64,000 bases of DNA from Cadophora sp. MPI-SDFR-AT-0126. Lineage: Eukaryota; Ascomycota; Leotiomycetes; Helotiales; Ploettnerulaceae. Below, in pieces: positions 21,090 through 32,677 of the stretch. Numbering within the stretch: position 1 is the stretch's first letter; every line of letters starts with the position of its first letter. The notes below the pieces were generated by a model. It was not told where the DNA came from. It searched no databases and saw only the letters and a list, made by a program, of their open reading frames with translations. Made by a program: the position numbers and the translations under genes. The stretch spans positions 806,001-870,000 of the forward strand of contig JAGMVK010000021.1 in assembly GCA_020747065.1 (NCBI GenBank). Direction: 5' to 3'.

Positions 21090-22805
21090 TTACACATAAG
21101 TCGGTGCAAAAATGACTCCATTTGACTCGGCTGGAGGCTCAACCATCATCGGACCAGCGAGTATTGGCGCAAAAACAAACGGCTCCATTGGCACTGGCGG
21201 AGCGGGATCTTGCGTCATAGGAGAAAACGGTTCGACCGTTGGTGGCATATCTGGAGGAGGAGGGTTGACGACCATTTCCTGAGTCTCCGTCGTCTCAGAG
21301 ATGGTAGTGTATTCAATAGTATCGACCTCCGTTGTCACGACAGTTGTGCTGGTCTCTTCGCTAATCGTGCAGGAAGTTTCTGTCTCCACAAACGTAGTCT
21401 CCTGAACGGTGATTTGCTCGATAGTCGTCTCCTGGACTGTTGTCTCTTGGACTATTGCATCTTCAGTCCACAGACTCTCCCCACTGAAAGCTCCAGAGTA
21501 GGCCGCTTGCTGCTCGACAGTCAATTGCTCGCTTATTATCGTTTCCTGAACTGTTGTTTCCTCCACGGTGGTAATCTGCTCAGTTGTGGTCTCTTCAATG
21601 ATGATAGTCGATTCCGAGGTCTCCGCCACCACCTCGGAAGATTGCATATCCTGAGCTCCAGTATCATCGATAGTGGTTCCGTCCACATAAACCTCATCAA
21701 TACCTTCACAATCAACAGTACTGAAGTCAACAACCACCTCGTCGTTTTCTTCTCCTCCTCCTTCTTCCTCCACTTCACCACCATCATCTTGAACATCCTC
21801 ACACCCTTCATCGATCTCAACCTCCCCCACATCTCCACCGCCCTCCATGAGCCCCTCCAACCCACCCATATCAATCCCCGTAGTATTCTTCAGCACCAAA
21901 TTCGCAACCTTCAACGTCAACCCAATAACCTTCCTATTATCCTTAATCGCCTTCCCGGTGATCTTCGCCCCCTTGATCCCCAGCTTTGCAGCACTCTTCG
22001 TTCCTTTCACCGTCCCCTTGACCATCACATTCGACGAAGCAGAGCTTGGGAGTTTGATCTTCGACATTGTTTTCGAGGTCCCGGACCCGAGTGATGAGAG
22101 AGAGAAGTTGCTTCTCCTGCGAGATGAGCGGACGCTGTTGTAGTCGGATGTCTCCCATTCGATGCCTGGTGAGAGGGGAGAGATTGGCTGTTGCTCGAAG
22201 GTGGAATCGGTTGAGGCTGAGGATAATTGGCGTTCGAGAATGATGGGTTGCGGCGATTTAGGTGACATCTGAGGGATAAGTATCGGTTCTGGGGCTGATG
22301 GTCGTTCCCATGTCGTGAGTTGACTGGCAAAATGGAAATAATACACTTTCCCATCTGGAGTTGTACGTTCTGCCCATCCAGAGAGTAGTGGAGTGGGCTT
22401 ACTCTGGGGTCTGTCCCATGAGCTCGTCTTTGTGATGTGGTTCATGTAGAAGATTCTTCCATCCGGATCATAGGCAGATGTCCATCCTGCTGGCAGTTCT
22501 TCGCTCGTCGGCTGAGCGAGGCTGTAGGTGACAGAGTGACCCGATAGCTGGGCAGCAGTTGAGGTGGTCAAAGTTACCTGAGCTACTGTTGGGGAAGTGC
22601 CCGTGAGCCCGGGAGAAATTTTGGCTTCTGGTCGAGGTTTATTGACTGTTTGAGTTTCTGGCACAGGACTTGCTGGCAACGATGGTCCTTGGCCAACAGG
22701 CTTGCGACTCGGAACAGCTTTCCTTACGACAGGCAGTCGCTGAAGTGGTTTTGAATCAGATATTGGCATGACCAAGTTCAAAGGTTGAACAGTCGCGGGG
22801 TTCAT
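21090..22805 (-). CDS. Tandem WW-domain protein with a Thr/Glu/Val-rich tail
   Basis: A single exon of 571 aa. Two WW domains lie at about residues 103-133 and 139-170, each with two Trp, an aromatic pair (FYMN, VYYFH) and a terminal Pro (WDRP, WERP), so both should bind proline-rich ligands. The N-terminal ~100 residues are Pro/Ser/Thr-rich. After the WW pair comes a Ser-rich linker and a Lys/Gly segment (about 255-310) with repeated VKGTK / GIKGAKITGK motifs. An acidic stretch follows, then ~170 residues dominated by repeated TTVQETT / VEET-like runs. This degenerate repeat could form a flexible phosphorylatable tail. The cellular role is not evident from sequence. Confidence 0.82.
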   Translation of the reverse strand: MNPATVQPLNLVMPISDSKPLQRLPVVRKAVPSRKPVGQGPSLPASPVPETQTVNKPRPEAKISPGLTGTSPTVAQVTLTTSTAAQLSGHSVTYSLAQPTSEELPAGWTSAYDPDGRIFYMNHITKTSSWDRPQSKPTPLLSGWAERTTPDGKVYYFHFASQLTTWERPSAPEPILIPQMSPKSPQPIILERQLSSASTDSTFEQQPISPLSPGIEWETSDYNSVRSSRRRSNFSLSSLGSGTSKTMSKIKLPSSASSNVMVKGTVKGTKSAAKLGIKGAKITGKAIKDNRKVIGLTLKVANLVLKNTTGIDMGGLEGLMEGGGDVGEVEIDEGCEDVQDDGGEVEEEGGGEENDEVVVDFSTVDCEGIDEVYVDGTTIDDTGAQDMQSSEVVAETSESTIIIEETTTEQITTVEETTVQETIISEQLTVEQQAAYSGAFSGESLWTEDAIVQETTVQETTIEQITVQETTFVETETSCTISEETSTTVVTTEVDTIEYTTISETTETQEMVVNPPPPDMPPTVEPFSPMTQDPAPPVPMEPFVFAPILAGPMMVEPPAESNGVIFAPTYV

Positions 22806-24439
22806 ACTGACCGCCGCTCATGAATCGCTATCGAGGGAATCGACGGTTAGTGAGCCAGGACCGAAGACAAGAATATTATGAAAGCACACTTCGACACTGA
22901 AGGATCATTCCAGCGATTGTAGGGGCATGAACAGTATGGAATATTGAAGGAAATACGAAAGAAGATGTCAAAAGAGGGGTGGGGTCATCTTGTTGAGGCT
23001 ATCGTGATGGTTGCCGCTCACGAGGCTGGAGCTGAAAAGGGTGGCTTGAGGTGGCTTGGTCTAGATGCTTTCGGGACGGTACGAAGCAGCCTCGAGCAAA
23101 AATAAGATCTTGGACCTATCGTGTCTTCTTGAAATAGCTAGTCTTGAATATAGAGCAACTTTCTGCAATTGTTTGCGACCGATATTCAGCTGCTCGTTCA
23201 CGCGCTCTGTTGAATTGTTGCCAAATACACTTCAAGTCAGTCGCTCACAAGCTTCCACGCTAACTAGCTGGTCTCTCTCGCATCTATGTACTAATTGAAA
23301 ATGTTGATTTGCGGCTGTCCTAACATATCTGTGTAAGGAGTATTTAGACACCGTTCAAGCGGCTGTATCTGTTCACATTTGATGGCGCTTCATTGCTTGA
23401 TGACTAGATCGCAACCGGCTTGATTTGTATGTGCGTTTTTTTTCACGCCAAATATCGCGTAGGAATTTCAATCATGGAGTCGAAACATTGAGATCCACAG
23501 CGTCTGCTGGTGATTCGAATATCTTCCGTATGTTATTGGTCATCCTCAGCGATTCCAGAGGCATTCAAAGATAATTTTACCTCCTATATCGAACACATTT
23601 TCATCGAAATTCGACAAAAGGCTATTTATAGATTGTTGAAATCCTACGCTGAAGATAGTTAATAGAGGCAGACATTTATGGTCTCGGTTCTCAGGCATTA
23701 TGGCACCACCCCAGAAAGGGGTTGGCCCAAGCCTATATTTTAAGCCGGGCTCATTTCATTAGTTTTAAGCGAGTTGTCAACATTCGGACAGACCGTCCCC
23801 AGTCCACTTATGGAATGTTTCTAGAAAAACCTTAATTTTGTGATCCATGATTCTTGATTCTGAGTGGTTCCTTGGTCTCGTGTTTGTAATGTCTCCGCTT
23901 TTGATCTACTGAAATCGATCAAGTTGAAACTCGCGTAATCTCAAATCCAATGGCTTCGGGCCAGGAGATTCATGCGGGGAAAAGTCGGATCTCCTGTGTG
24001 GATTGAAAAGAGGCGAAGCACAACGTTTGGCAGAGAGACATTCTGCAGAGCCTCTCTCGAGAGCGATGTTCCAAGATTTTCCATCCGAGAACTTCGGGCT
24101 CACCCGCCTTCTGAAGACCGTACCAAGAATTACACAGCCTCCACTACCCCACACTCATCCTCGTTCGACAATGTGCCAATGGGTGAGCTTTGACATCCGT
24201 GGTTATGCCTTGCCGATATGAGCGCATTCAGTTTCAACGTTTCGAGATCCTATCTGGCTTCGGTGCAAGTGCATCCCGGTGTGAAGACTATAAGACTGAT
24301 CGTCTCCCTCATCATCTTGAATTCCTCATCCTCATCGGTCTCACAGTCATTTGGTCGTTAATCCATAATTGTTTCCTCGTTTTTTTCATTTTAACACTCG
24401 TTCTTTCATTCATTTGACTGTCTTCAATTTTCTTGAAAT
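22806..24439. other. Long intergenic region between divergent genes
   Basis: At 1.6 kb this is one of the longest gene-free stretches. It holds the upstream regions of the WW protein (-) and the secreted protein (+). The last ~70 nt before 24440 are strongly pyrimidine-rich, as in a highly expressed fungal 5' leader. Short open frames show no family features. Confidence 0.5.
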
Positions 24440-25936
24440 ATGCATTCGTTTATCAGCACCGTTGCCTCTACAGCACTTGTTCTCTCTTCGCTCGTTGCGG
24501 CAGCTCCTGCACCAGCCGTCGCCTCAGTCGTTCCAGCCACAAAGCTAGACCCCGCTACCCCGCGAATCATCCTTGGACCAGTTCGCTCTTCTAAACTATC
24601 TGTCATCGCTTCATCACTTTCCGCAGCTTCATCAGTTCAAAATGCCGCAGCTGTACCTGCATCTAAAGTTCAGCCAATAGTCCCACAAACAAATATCACA
24701 CTTGGATACTCCTCAATCAACGTCACAGATCAGATGTCGGCTTTGATCCAAGCTACCATGAAGTTACCATCAGTGCTCCTCGAGGATATTGATTCGATTT
24801 CTTCTGTCGACTGTTCCACAGATTCCGTCGCCGTCAAATTTGCCAACCAAGCCGACTTCGAAGAGAGCTTCGCTGACTGGCCATCATCCAACTTCATCTT
24901 GTTCACCAACCATCTGGGCGATTGCGACACTGACAATGAACGTGGTCTGTATGTAGTCAGCTCGGTAGCTTTTGACAACGCAACTTTCACCGTCACAGCA
25001 TCTTCCAAAAAGTCAACTTTTGACGAGCAGACCGATGAGATGACAATCGAGTACACCAAGCCTGCTGATACTGGTGTGTCAAAGCGTGAAATCACTCAAA
25101 CTTGGTTTGGAGACTTCCCTGGTAACCTCATCTTGAACGACGACCCTCTCAAGAAATCTCTGTCGATTTCTGTCAATGAACCAAAGCTGGGTGGCAACAT
25201 TGCTGTGAGCGGACATCTCCACTTCTCATGGCTCAAACTCAAAGCCACTTCTTTCTACGTCGACGTCGATCTTGGACTGTCTGCTTCAGCCAATGTTAAG
25301 GTCTCTGCTGGACTCTCATACGACAATGATGTGTATACCTTTTCACCTGCAAGCATCACAGTTTCAGCCTTCAGCATTCCTGGCATACTCGACGTGGGCC
25401 CAGCCCTTGCTTTCACCATGGGTGTTGAAGTCGCTGCTTCGGGCACCGTTGAAATATCCGCGGATCTCTCAGCAACCATTTCCAATGGAAAGGCTCACAT
25501 CGACTTCCTCGACAGTAAGAACACCGTCACATCCGGCTGGGACCCAGTCTACACCCATGCCGTCAATGTCTCAGCTGCAGTCGAGGCTCAAGTCAACCCC
25601 TTCGTTGAACTGACGGCTGAAATGGCCGTCAGCTTCCTTGGTGGCCTTCTGGATCTCTCATCCGGTGTCCGAGCAAGACCTACTTTGATCAATGTATTCA
25701 GCCTCAATGCCCAGTTCAACATCGACAATGCCAACAATGTTACCATACCAGCATCCACTGACGAGACTTGTGTCAATGGATTGTGGTTCTCGAACGCATT
25801 CGACTTCATCGTCACTGCTTTCGTTACTCAATTCTACGAGATCGAGGTGTACAGACTCGATGTGCCGATCTACAAGTCGGGATGCTGGACATGGGCTCCT
25901 GATGTCATTGCTGGAACCGCAAAGGCCACTGCGTAG
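24440..25936 (+). CDS. Secreted beta-rich protein of unknown function
   Basis: A single exon of 498 aa. Residues 1-20 form a signal peptide ending in an Ala-rich cleavage region. The next ~70 residues are Ala/Pro/Ser-rich. The mature part has alternating short beta-like strands, several N-glycosylation sequons (NIT, NVT, NAT, NVS) and Cys near residues 124, 160, 453 and 484. A Lys-Arg pair at about residue 215 (SKR followed by EITQTWFGDFPG) is a candidate Kex2 site that would split the proprotein into N-terminal and C-terminal halves. The layout recalls fungal secreted proteins of DUF7029/DUF7223 type, but that is from memory and unproven. The start context and pyrimidine leader support strong expression. 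Confidence 0.8.
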   Translation: MHSFISTVASTALVLSSLVAAAPAPAVASVVPATKLDPATPRIILGPVRSSKLSVIASSLSAASSVQNAAAVPASKVQPIVPQTNITLGYSSINVTDQMSALIQATMKLPSVLLEDIDSISSVDCSTDSVAVKFANQADFEESFADWPSSNFILFTNHLGDCDTDNERGLYVVSSVAFDNATFTVTASSKKSTFDEQTDEMTIEYTKPADTGVSKREITQTWFGDFPGNLILNDDPLKKSLSISVNEPKLGGNIAVSGHLHFSWLKLKATSFYVDVDLGLSASANVKVSAGLSYDNDVYTFSPASITVSAFSIPGILDVGPALAFTMGVEVAASGTVEISADLSATISNGKAHIDFLDSKNTVTSGWDPVYTHAVNVSAAVEAQVNPFVELTAEMAVSFLGGLLDLSSGVRARPTLINVFSLNAQFNIDNANNVTIPASTDETCVNGLWFSNAFDFIVTAFVTQFYEIEVYRLDVPIYKSGCWTWAPDVIAGTAKATA

Positions 25937-26481
25937 ATTATGGTGCTAGGATTTTGGCTGGTGATTTGGGTTGGGGAAAAGGGGAAATCTGGGATAAAAG
26001 GTTTGGACGGGGAATATGGGATAGACGGGAACTTGGCGTTTATAGATCTCATCCAGACGCCTTCATATGGCAAAATTCAATTATTTGACGGTTACTAGAG
26101 TTTCTTTCGTCAAAGATATGAGATTGTTGAACTTGACAAGACCCGTCGATTTTATTCTGGACCAGTGTTCCTGGTACTGCTTGAGTTTCTTCTCATTGGT
26201 AGCAACTCAATGAGCTAAAGATCCTTCAGGACTTAGTCTAAACGGCTAACTAATCATAGAGAGCACCACGTACATCGTACATTCAAGGTTTCCTTCCCAT
26301 CACTATCGATTCCAAAAATTTCGGTGATAGATTGCCGGGCCTCCCACGCAGCAAGACCAAGGACAAAGCTTGGGCGATGGAAAAGTTACCCAGAAAAGAG
26401 CTAACTTAGAACACAGCGATACATAAGACAGCCCTTTTGAGCGCAATTTGATTAATTCCAATCCAGTTCCATTCAGCCACT
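25937..26481. other. Intergenic region between convergent genes
   Basis: 3' flanks of the secreted protein (+) and the hydrolase (-). Nothing recognised. Confidence 0.6.
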
Positions 26482-27372
26482 TCAAGTTTGTGCTAGGGCT
26501 CGCAGAGCGCCGTCGCCATGATATATCAAAACACCGATATGCCCCTCGTTCTCGATAACATGTAATTCAGCGCCTGCCAAATTACCCATTGCCTTCCTCG
26601 CCCGCTCGACAGGAACATTCACATCCTTCATCCCATGCCACAGCTTGACCCGTCCACCAGCACAATCGACATCATCAAGCGAGAACCCCCAGTCTGCAGC
26701 TTGCACTTTGAACTCCAACCCGATGCCCTTCCCATCAACTCGAAACGCCTCTTTCATCGGGTCAAACAGTGCAATCTTCTCAACACCATTCAAAGCTTTC
26801 TGCTCCACCTCCGGCCTTGCAGGCATCTCTTTCATGCAAGCCTCATAGAATTTGGTCGAGTCTGAATTTCGCGCCAATTCGCCCCATTGCGAATTCATTG
26901 AAGATCCAGCGAGATGCGACAGCCCGGATGTCATGAGATGCTGCATTGGTCTCATAAACATCAGTCCATCCCACTTCATCGGGAAAATACCGGCCAGGAT
27001 CGCAACTCCCAACAGCCGATCTCGTGGGATCTCTTTTGCGCAGGCAAATGCGTACGCCGAACCACTCGAATAGGCGAGAATGGAGAACATTGAAAGGTTT
27101 AGGTGATTGGCGAGCTCAGTGATGTCGCGTGGCCAGTCCAGGATTTTGCGATGGGCTTTGAAAGTTGAGAGGCCCATACCTGGTCGGTCGACGGAGATGA
27201 TGCGGATATTGAGTGATGTTGCTGGCGATGCGAGGATGGCTGCTTCGAGACGAGAGGAAGGCGTGCCGTGGAAGTAAAGAACGGACTGCGCTGTTGGTGA
27301 GGTCGAACCATACAGAGCATATCCTAGAGGTCTTCCATCGGAGAGAGTGAAATTTAAAGAAGTCGGGTCCAT
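26482..27372 (-). CDS. Alpha/beta-hydrolase fold protein
   Basis: A single exon of 296 aa starting at the ATG at 27372. Visible are the oxyanion HGTPSSR loop (about residues 36-42), the DRPGMGLST turn, a nucleophile elbow AYSSGSA (Ser in an AxSxG context rather than the commoner GxSxG), the cap region with Met/Trp-rich helices and a C-terminal GHIGV with the probable catalytic His. This is the epoxide hydrolase/haloperoxidase-like branch of soluble hydrolases. No signal peptide, so cytosolic. Substrate unknown. The upstream open frame has no ATG. Confidence 0.87.
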   Translation of the reverse strand: MDPTSLNFTLSDGRPLGYALYGSTSPTAQSVLYFHGTPSSRLEAAILASPATSLNIRIISVDRPGMGLSTFKAHRKILDWPRDITELANHLNLSMFSILAYSSGSAYAFACAKEIPRDRLLGVAILAGIFPMKWDGLMFMRPMQHLMTSGLSHLAGSSMNSQWGELARNSDSTKFYEACMKEMPARPEVEQKALNGVEKIALFDPMKEAFRVDGKGIGLEFKVQAADWGFSLDDVDCAGGRVKLWHGMKDVNVPVERARKAMGNLAGAELHVIENEGHIGVLIYHGDGALRALAQT

Positions 27373-27779
27373 GTCGAATTTTTGGGAGTGTTGATGCTGA
27401 TAGGAATAAGTGAGGCAAAGCCGAGTGAACAACACTCTAAATAGTCCAGAGAGGCTAGGGCGGTGTGCAATTCAGCTATAAGTAGCATTCAGCCTTACCA
27501 AATTGCTCAATACAAGCGCATCCTTCGCCTTGGCAGAAACATTCATTGGCGAAGTGAAATTGCATGGTGGGGGATATCGGCTCACATCACGGCATAAACC
27601 CACTTTTCTGATGTCCCAGCCTTCCCGCAGTACATAACGGAATTATGGTGGTCGAACTGTGGAATTCGCGTGTTCATTATCGCTGATGCTGTAAAGATTG
27701 AAAAATTGCACAGAAACCCCCCATTAATGAAGAGGTAATTGTGAGATCTTTGCGCTATTGCTCGCAGAACAATCTCTGT
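27373..27779. other. Intergenic region
   Basis: Hydrolase promoter side and 3' flank of the transporter gene, both on the minus strand. Nothing recognised. Confidence 0.55.
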
Positions 27780-29034
27780 CTATGCACTGAAACTCTCCCT
27801 CCTTCGATCAACATCAACACCCTGGGTTTCAGCACCAAGCAATGCACTCTCCTCATCAATAATCGCTGTCTTCGTATCTTCATCAGACACCTTCTGAGGC
27901 TTCTGCAGTGCAGACCATAATGTACTTCCAATGACAATCGAACCACCCAGGATACTCCATCCACCAGGAAGAACCCCCCATATCGCCCAATCGAAGCATA
28001 GCGCGAATAGTACTTGAGTATACAACATACTAGTGGCTTTGCTACTTCTGTCTAGTTGCAAGCCAGCCGTCAAAAGAAATTGCAGGATGAATCCAAAGAC
28101 TCCCAAAAGGGTGAGGAGAATCCACTCCCGTGCACCATGAGGCATGGTGAATCCAATCCCTGGCACCACTAGAAGCGCAATAGTCGATGATGCGGTCCCC
28201 AGGAAAGCAAAGTAGTTGACCGACATGAGCGCATGAGCCCGGTCTCCGACGACACGAATCATGGTGTACGCGCCAGAAGCTCCAATGACACCAAGCAAAG
28301 ACGCAGCAATAGCAATGAGACGCTGAGTAGGAGTGACCTCGTCAACTGTGCCAGCCTTACTGGCTTTGATGATATCGTCAACTTTGCCGAAAATGCTTGC
28401 TGGGTGAGCGATGAAGATTACTCCAACCATAGCAATGAGTCCGGCGATGAGATCTCTTCTGAGGAATGTCGTGCCGAGGAATACGGAGCATGCCCAAGCT
28501 GTGACGATGGGGACCAGGAATCTGAAGACAGTTGATTCGGCCAGTGGAAGATAATGTACAGAATCTGTTTAGGATGTGTAAGTGTGGAAGTCTCGCTAGT
28601 TTGCAAGAATGACTTACAGTACAAGCAGAACAATCCTCCGAAGCCAAAAAATGCACGAAGAACCAGCCATACCCGGACTTTCGGGTCCCCGAAAGGAAAA
28701 TCAGGTACTTTCGTCCACCACATATACAAAGTGCTCAGTACACAAGTGATTCCCATACGAGCAACGATGATCTGAAATCCTGGTCAGTAACAGTTTTGTC
28801 TGAGTGCGGGGTGGTTCTCGGCGAGGTTCAGTTTTCACATACCTGGAAAGGGTGCATCCTATTTCCACCTTGCTGTAGAAATCTGACCATGGCATCCATC
28901 GATGAACCAAATATCTGCGCCAGAACAATGTACAGTGCTCCTTTGTTGTCTCTCCATACCGTCTTCCACACGCTTGGCGTCGGCTCGATGCCGGCCGACT
29001 CATAGTCCCCAATACTGCTATGTCGACGAGCCAT
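27780..29034 (-). CDS. EamA/DMT-superfamily transporter (SLC35G-like)
   Basis: Three exons (29034-28843, 28771-28618, 28564-27780) with introns of 71 and 53 nt sum to 1131 nt, 376 aa. About ten transmembrane helices form two EamA-like halves. The first includes FGGLFCLYYSVHYLPLAESTVF and ends with an FLRRDLIAG-type basic loop; the second contains AYTMIRVVGDRAHALMSVNY. The N- and C-terminal tails are polar and cytosolic. Members of this drug/metabolite transporter superfamily move metabolites or nucleotide sugars across membranes. The substrate here is unknown. A TATA-like ATATATAT tract lies about 190 bp upstream. Confidence 0.9.
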
Positions 29035-29908
29035 ATTGATTGGTGAGATTTTATAGATAGGGGCGGGATGAGTAGGCTATGGGCTGGAATATATATGTTC
29101 GTTTGGACATCAGTAATCAAAGATGGAAAAGTGGCGATGCTCGGTGGAAAATTGTATCCCGAATTTTCGTACCCCACTTATGACACTCGGGCCGAGGCCA
29201 GCTGACAGACACTGCGCCTGACCATATATATATATCCTTTGTCATTCGGAGTAAGCCCTCGGGGTGCGCAAGACAAGCCCTGAGAATTTTCTTGACATCT
29301 TGATCTTAGGTAAGTTTACTTTCACTAATGCTTTCGACGAAAAGGAAGCCATTTTTAAGTTCCAGAAAGGAGCTGATACATGTCCGCCAGTCAATATTCC
29401 ACCATGTCCCATGAACAGGACACGAAGATGAAACTTCACAACCCTGAAATCATTCATGCCAGTCTCCGAAAACTTCCTTAATGAGGTGGTGATTTGGATG
29501 GAGAAGGAAAGAGGGGGTGCTTGACCTAAGTAGGCTCTCATTATCTACAGACAGCATGCACTAGTTGCACCTTAAATGTCATCATCGATCTTTCTTTTCA
29601 TTTATTCTCTTTGTCCTCTACCAATGTATGAACCTCTCGCGTTATTTTTTCAGCAGCGCTTGGTGGACACAGGCTCCTGCGGGGTAAATTTCAGGCTTGC
29701 TGTTCACCCCGCACTTACAAGAAAAGCCCTGGAGCGTCGGGGCTTCTCTCGCCAATTCGGCCTCTGGCTCTCTGAACATTTCGGCTACTGTATCCATCCT
29801 ATGTTCTTTGCACGCTTCAAACAATTTGGATAGTTTGTTATTCGCCAACCTCGCTTCACCTCGGGTCCGCCCATTCTGGTTTATTCCCAGCTTAAAGCTT
29901 TGTTATTA
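29035..29908. other. Intergenic region with an ATG-less minus-strand frame
   Basis: Holds the transporter promoter and the 3' flank of the rhamnosidase gene. A minus-strand open frame at 29642-29848 has coding-like composition (FEACKEH, EPEAELAREAP, CKCG) but begins with TTG, not ATG. It contains a GTAAGTG donor-like site and may be the remnant of a gene or of an extra 3' exon. Low support. Confidence 0.4.
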
Positions 29909-32677
29909 TCAAGCAGCCTTTTTCACCATCGGCTGACCTTGAGCACCTTGGATGTGCTTTGGAGGCTCTGCATCAGGCTGCCAGTCCGTCGTCCAAGAAT
30001 ACTCTCCACTTCCAACAATCTCGTCCACTCCATTCAATAACACTCTAGCCTGACCATTTAGAGGTATAGAAACATCCGTTATCATCTTTCCATCCTTGCA
30101 CTCCCACCTCACAGAGTACAGTCCGTATGGTGAATCAAAGGACGTAGCTGCGTGGCTGATAGTGCCGCCGGGCTGTGGCTTGACCAAAGCTGTCTTCCAG
30201 CCCGGTGATGTTGACGACAAGCCTCCCACAACGCTATGGAGGAAGTTACAAACTGAGCCCAGGGCGTAGTGATTAAAAGAGGTCATTTGGCCAGGGTTGA
30301 TACTGCCATCTGGAAGCATGGAGTTCCAACGTTCCCACTAATACATTGAGAAGTCAGCTTCGCCAAATCGCAGCACATCGTTTCCGGATAGGATAGAGAG
30401 AGGCTTACAATTGTCGTCGCCCCCATAGATATCGGATACAGCCAACTTGGGTCTTCCTGCTCTTCCAACATCCTATACGCCAGATTGAGCATTCCGTTCT
30501 CCGCCAACGTATTCAAAATGATAGGCGTTCCCACGAAACCCGTATTGATTCTGAACAACTCCCACCGTACCAGCCAACTCAACCTCGCTCGGCCGACATC
30601 AATATGCTTCTCTGGTAATAAACCGAAGCGTAATGCAAGTGTAAAAGCAGTCTGCGTATCAGAAACAAGTCGACCTGTTGGTGTTATGTATTCCTGCTGG
30701 AACAAATCCAATAATCGAGACGCCTGATCCGAATATCGCTGGGCAATTTCAACCTTCCCAATCGTCTTCCCAATCTCTGCAGCCAGCTTCGTCACATATA
30801 TCAAATACGCATTCGCCACAAAAAATGGATCCGTCATCGCATGTCCAGGTAGAGACGGCGGAGCTCTCGGATCCAACCAATCTCCAAATTGCGGATGCTC
30901 AGTCGTATAAAATCCTCTCTCGTCCCGCTTTATCCCCTTGTCGAGCCACAAACACATACTTTCCCACTGCCTCTCTAGTACCGCTTTATCCCCGTACGTA
31001 GAGTACAAATCCCACGGCGTGATGACGGCCGCATCAGCCCACGCAGCCGCTGGTCTGTTCTGGCGATTCGCGCTCGTATTCGGCACACTGGGAATGATCC
31101 ACGGAACGGAGCCACCTGCGTCACGCTGGTCGGCCGACAAGTCTTCAAGCCAGTCGGAAAGGAAAGCAGAGGTATCGAAGAGGTAAGCAGCCGTTGGAGC
31201 GAAAATCTGGATGTCGCCTGTCCAGCCGAGACGTTCGTCGCGCTGCGGACAGTCGGTCGGGATGGAGATGAAGTTGCCACGCATCGACCAAACGGTGTTT
31301 TGGTGGAGCTTGTTGACAAGAGGGTGTGAAGAGGTGAATGTGCCGGTACGCCGCAGGTCAGTTGAGATGACGATAGCTGTGAAGTCCGCAAGAGTGATGG
31401 GACCACAGCCCGATATCTCGGCATATCTGGTTCGAAACAGGTCAGTACATCAACGATGAAGAGTGTTCCCATGCCAGGATATCGCATGTCGCTTACCGGA
31501 ACCCAAAGAATGCAAACTTTGGCTCGTACCCCTTCGTCTTTCCCCCCAGCCTGATAACAACCTGTGCTTTCGCAGTCCTCAGCGGTCTAACACCCAGCTC
31601 TCCATGTTCCATGACCTCCGCATGTTTTATACAAAGCTCACTTCCCTTCCTCCCCTCAAAATCCCTCTCAATCCTCAACCACCCCACCAAATTCTGCCCG
31701 AAATCCAGTACCTGCTTTCCACTAAGCGTAGTGATGAGCTGAACAGGCTTAATCTCTATGACCCGTTTCACAGGAGCCATATCAGGAGATATCAGTGTAG
31801 CTGTAGGGAATGGAAGTTCCTGGGCTCTCGCCGTAATTTCCGTTTTTGTGACTGAACGTGAAGAGGAAGTCCACTCCTCGTCCCTCACCACCGAATCCAC
31901 AACCTCGCCGTCATAAATCTCGGCACTCACATACTCGCTCTCAATTACCTCCCAACTCTCATCTGTCTCACAAAGCAAGTTCCCATCACCCTCCACCTGG
32001 GCCAAGAACCCTATCCTCTCACCCCAAATATTCGGTATGCTAGGTCTACACAGTCTGCCTGCAAACCAGCCCTCAGCAACTGTAACACCGATCACATTCT
32101 CGCCTTCTTGTAGTAAGGAGCCGATGTCGTAGATCTGGTAGTGCAAGCGATGACGATAGGATTGCCAGCCAGGAGCAAGGACTTGCTCGTTGATGGATTG
32201 GCCATTTATGCTTACTTCGTAGAGCCCGTGGCCTGTGGCGTACAGGCGTGCAGATCTCACTTTCGAACAATGAAACGCTTTTCGCATCCGAAAAGGTTTC
32301 TTGGACTTATTTGGATCTTGTGGAAGTCCAGATATGAGTTTGCATTTCCAGTCTTCACGCTCAAGAAGCGCGGCTTCGATGGTGAGACTTGCCCATGGTG
32401 AGATGGAACCGTCTTCGCCGGTGACGCGGACCTTGACAGAGGCGATCTCACGGGACGAGAGTGGTGTTGATGGCCATGGGACGAGTATCGATTGCGGAGA
32501 GGTGACGAGGAAAGATTCCTGTTTCGTGTTGCGGGTTATGAGGACCTCGTAGGATGCTTGTGTCCAGCTTTTTAAAGTTGTGGGGTTAAAGCGCCACGAC
32601 AAACGGGGAGTGGGCGTTTGGAGACCAATGCCGTTATGGTGGTGCTCTGCGCTGAGTTGAGCGATGGAGATTGACAT
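29909..32677 (-). CDS. GH78 alpha-L-rhamnosidase
   Basis: Three exons (32677-31497, 31426-30409, 30337-29909) with introns of 70 and 71 nt sum to 2628 nt, 875 aa. The order is an N-terminal Ig-like domain (SWRF), a beta domain with GHGLYEVSING and APGWQSYRHRLHYQ, then the (alpha/alpha)6 barrel. The catalytic blocks DCPQRDERLGWTGD (residues 452-465) and ATTIWERW (Glu735 at the exon 2/3 junction) hold the acidic residues used by inverting GH78 enzymes. There is no signal peptide, so it probably acts inside the cell on imported rhamnosides or flavonoid glycosides. It is divergent from an MFS sugar transporter gene at 34040, which suggests joint control and a shared substrate. Confidence 0.95.

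Noticed and set aside
21210..22094. 294-aa plus-strand open frame
   Set aside because: Antisense to the WW-domain protein; leucine/arginine-rich with no domain, explained by the repetitive Thr/Glu codons on the other strand.
29642..29848. Minus-strand frame with ankyrin-like FEACKEH start
   Set aside because: Begins with TTG, has no ATG and no recognisable second repeat; kept only as a note in the intergenic entry.
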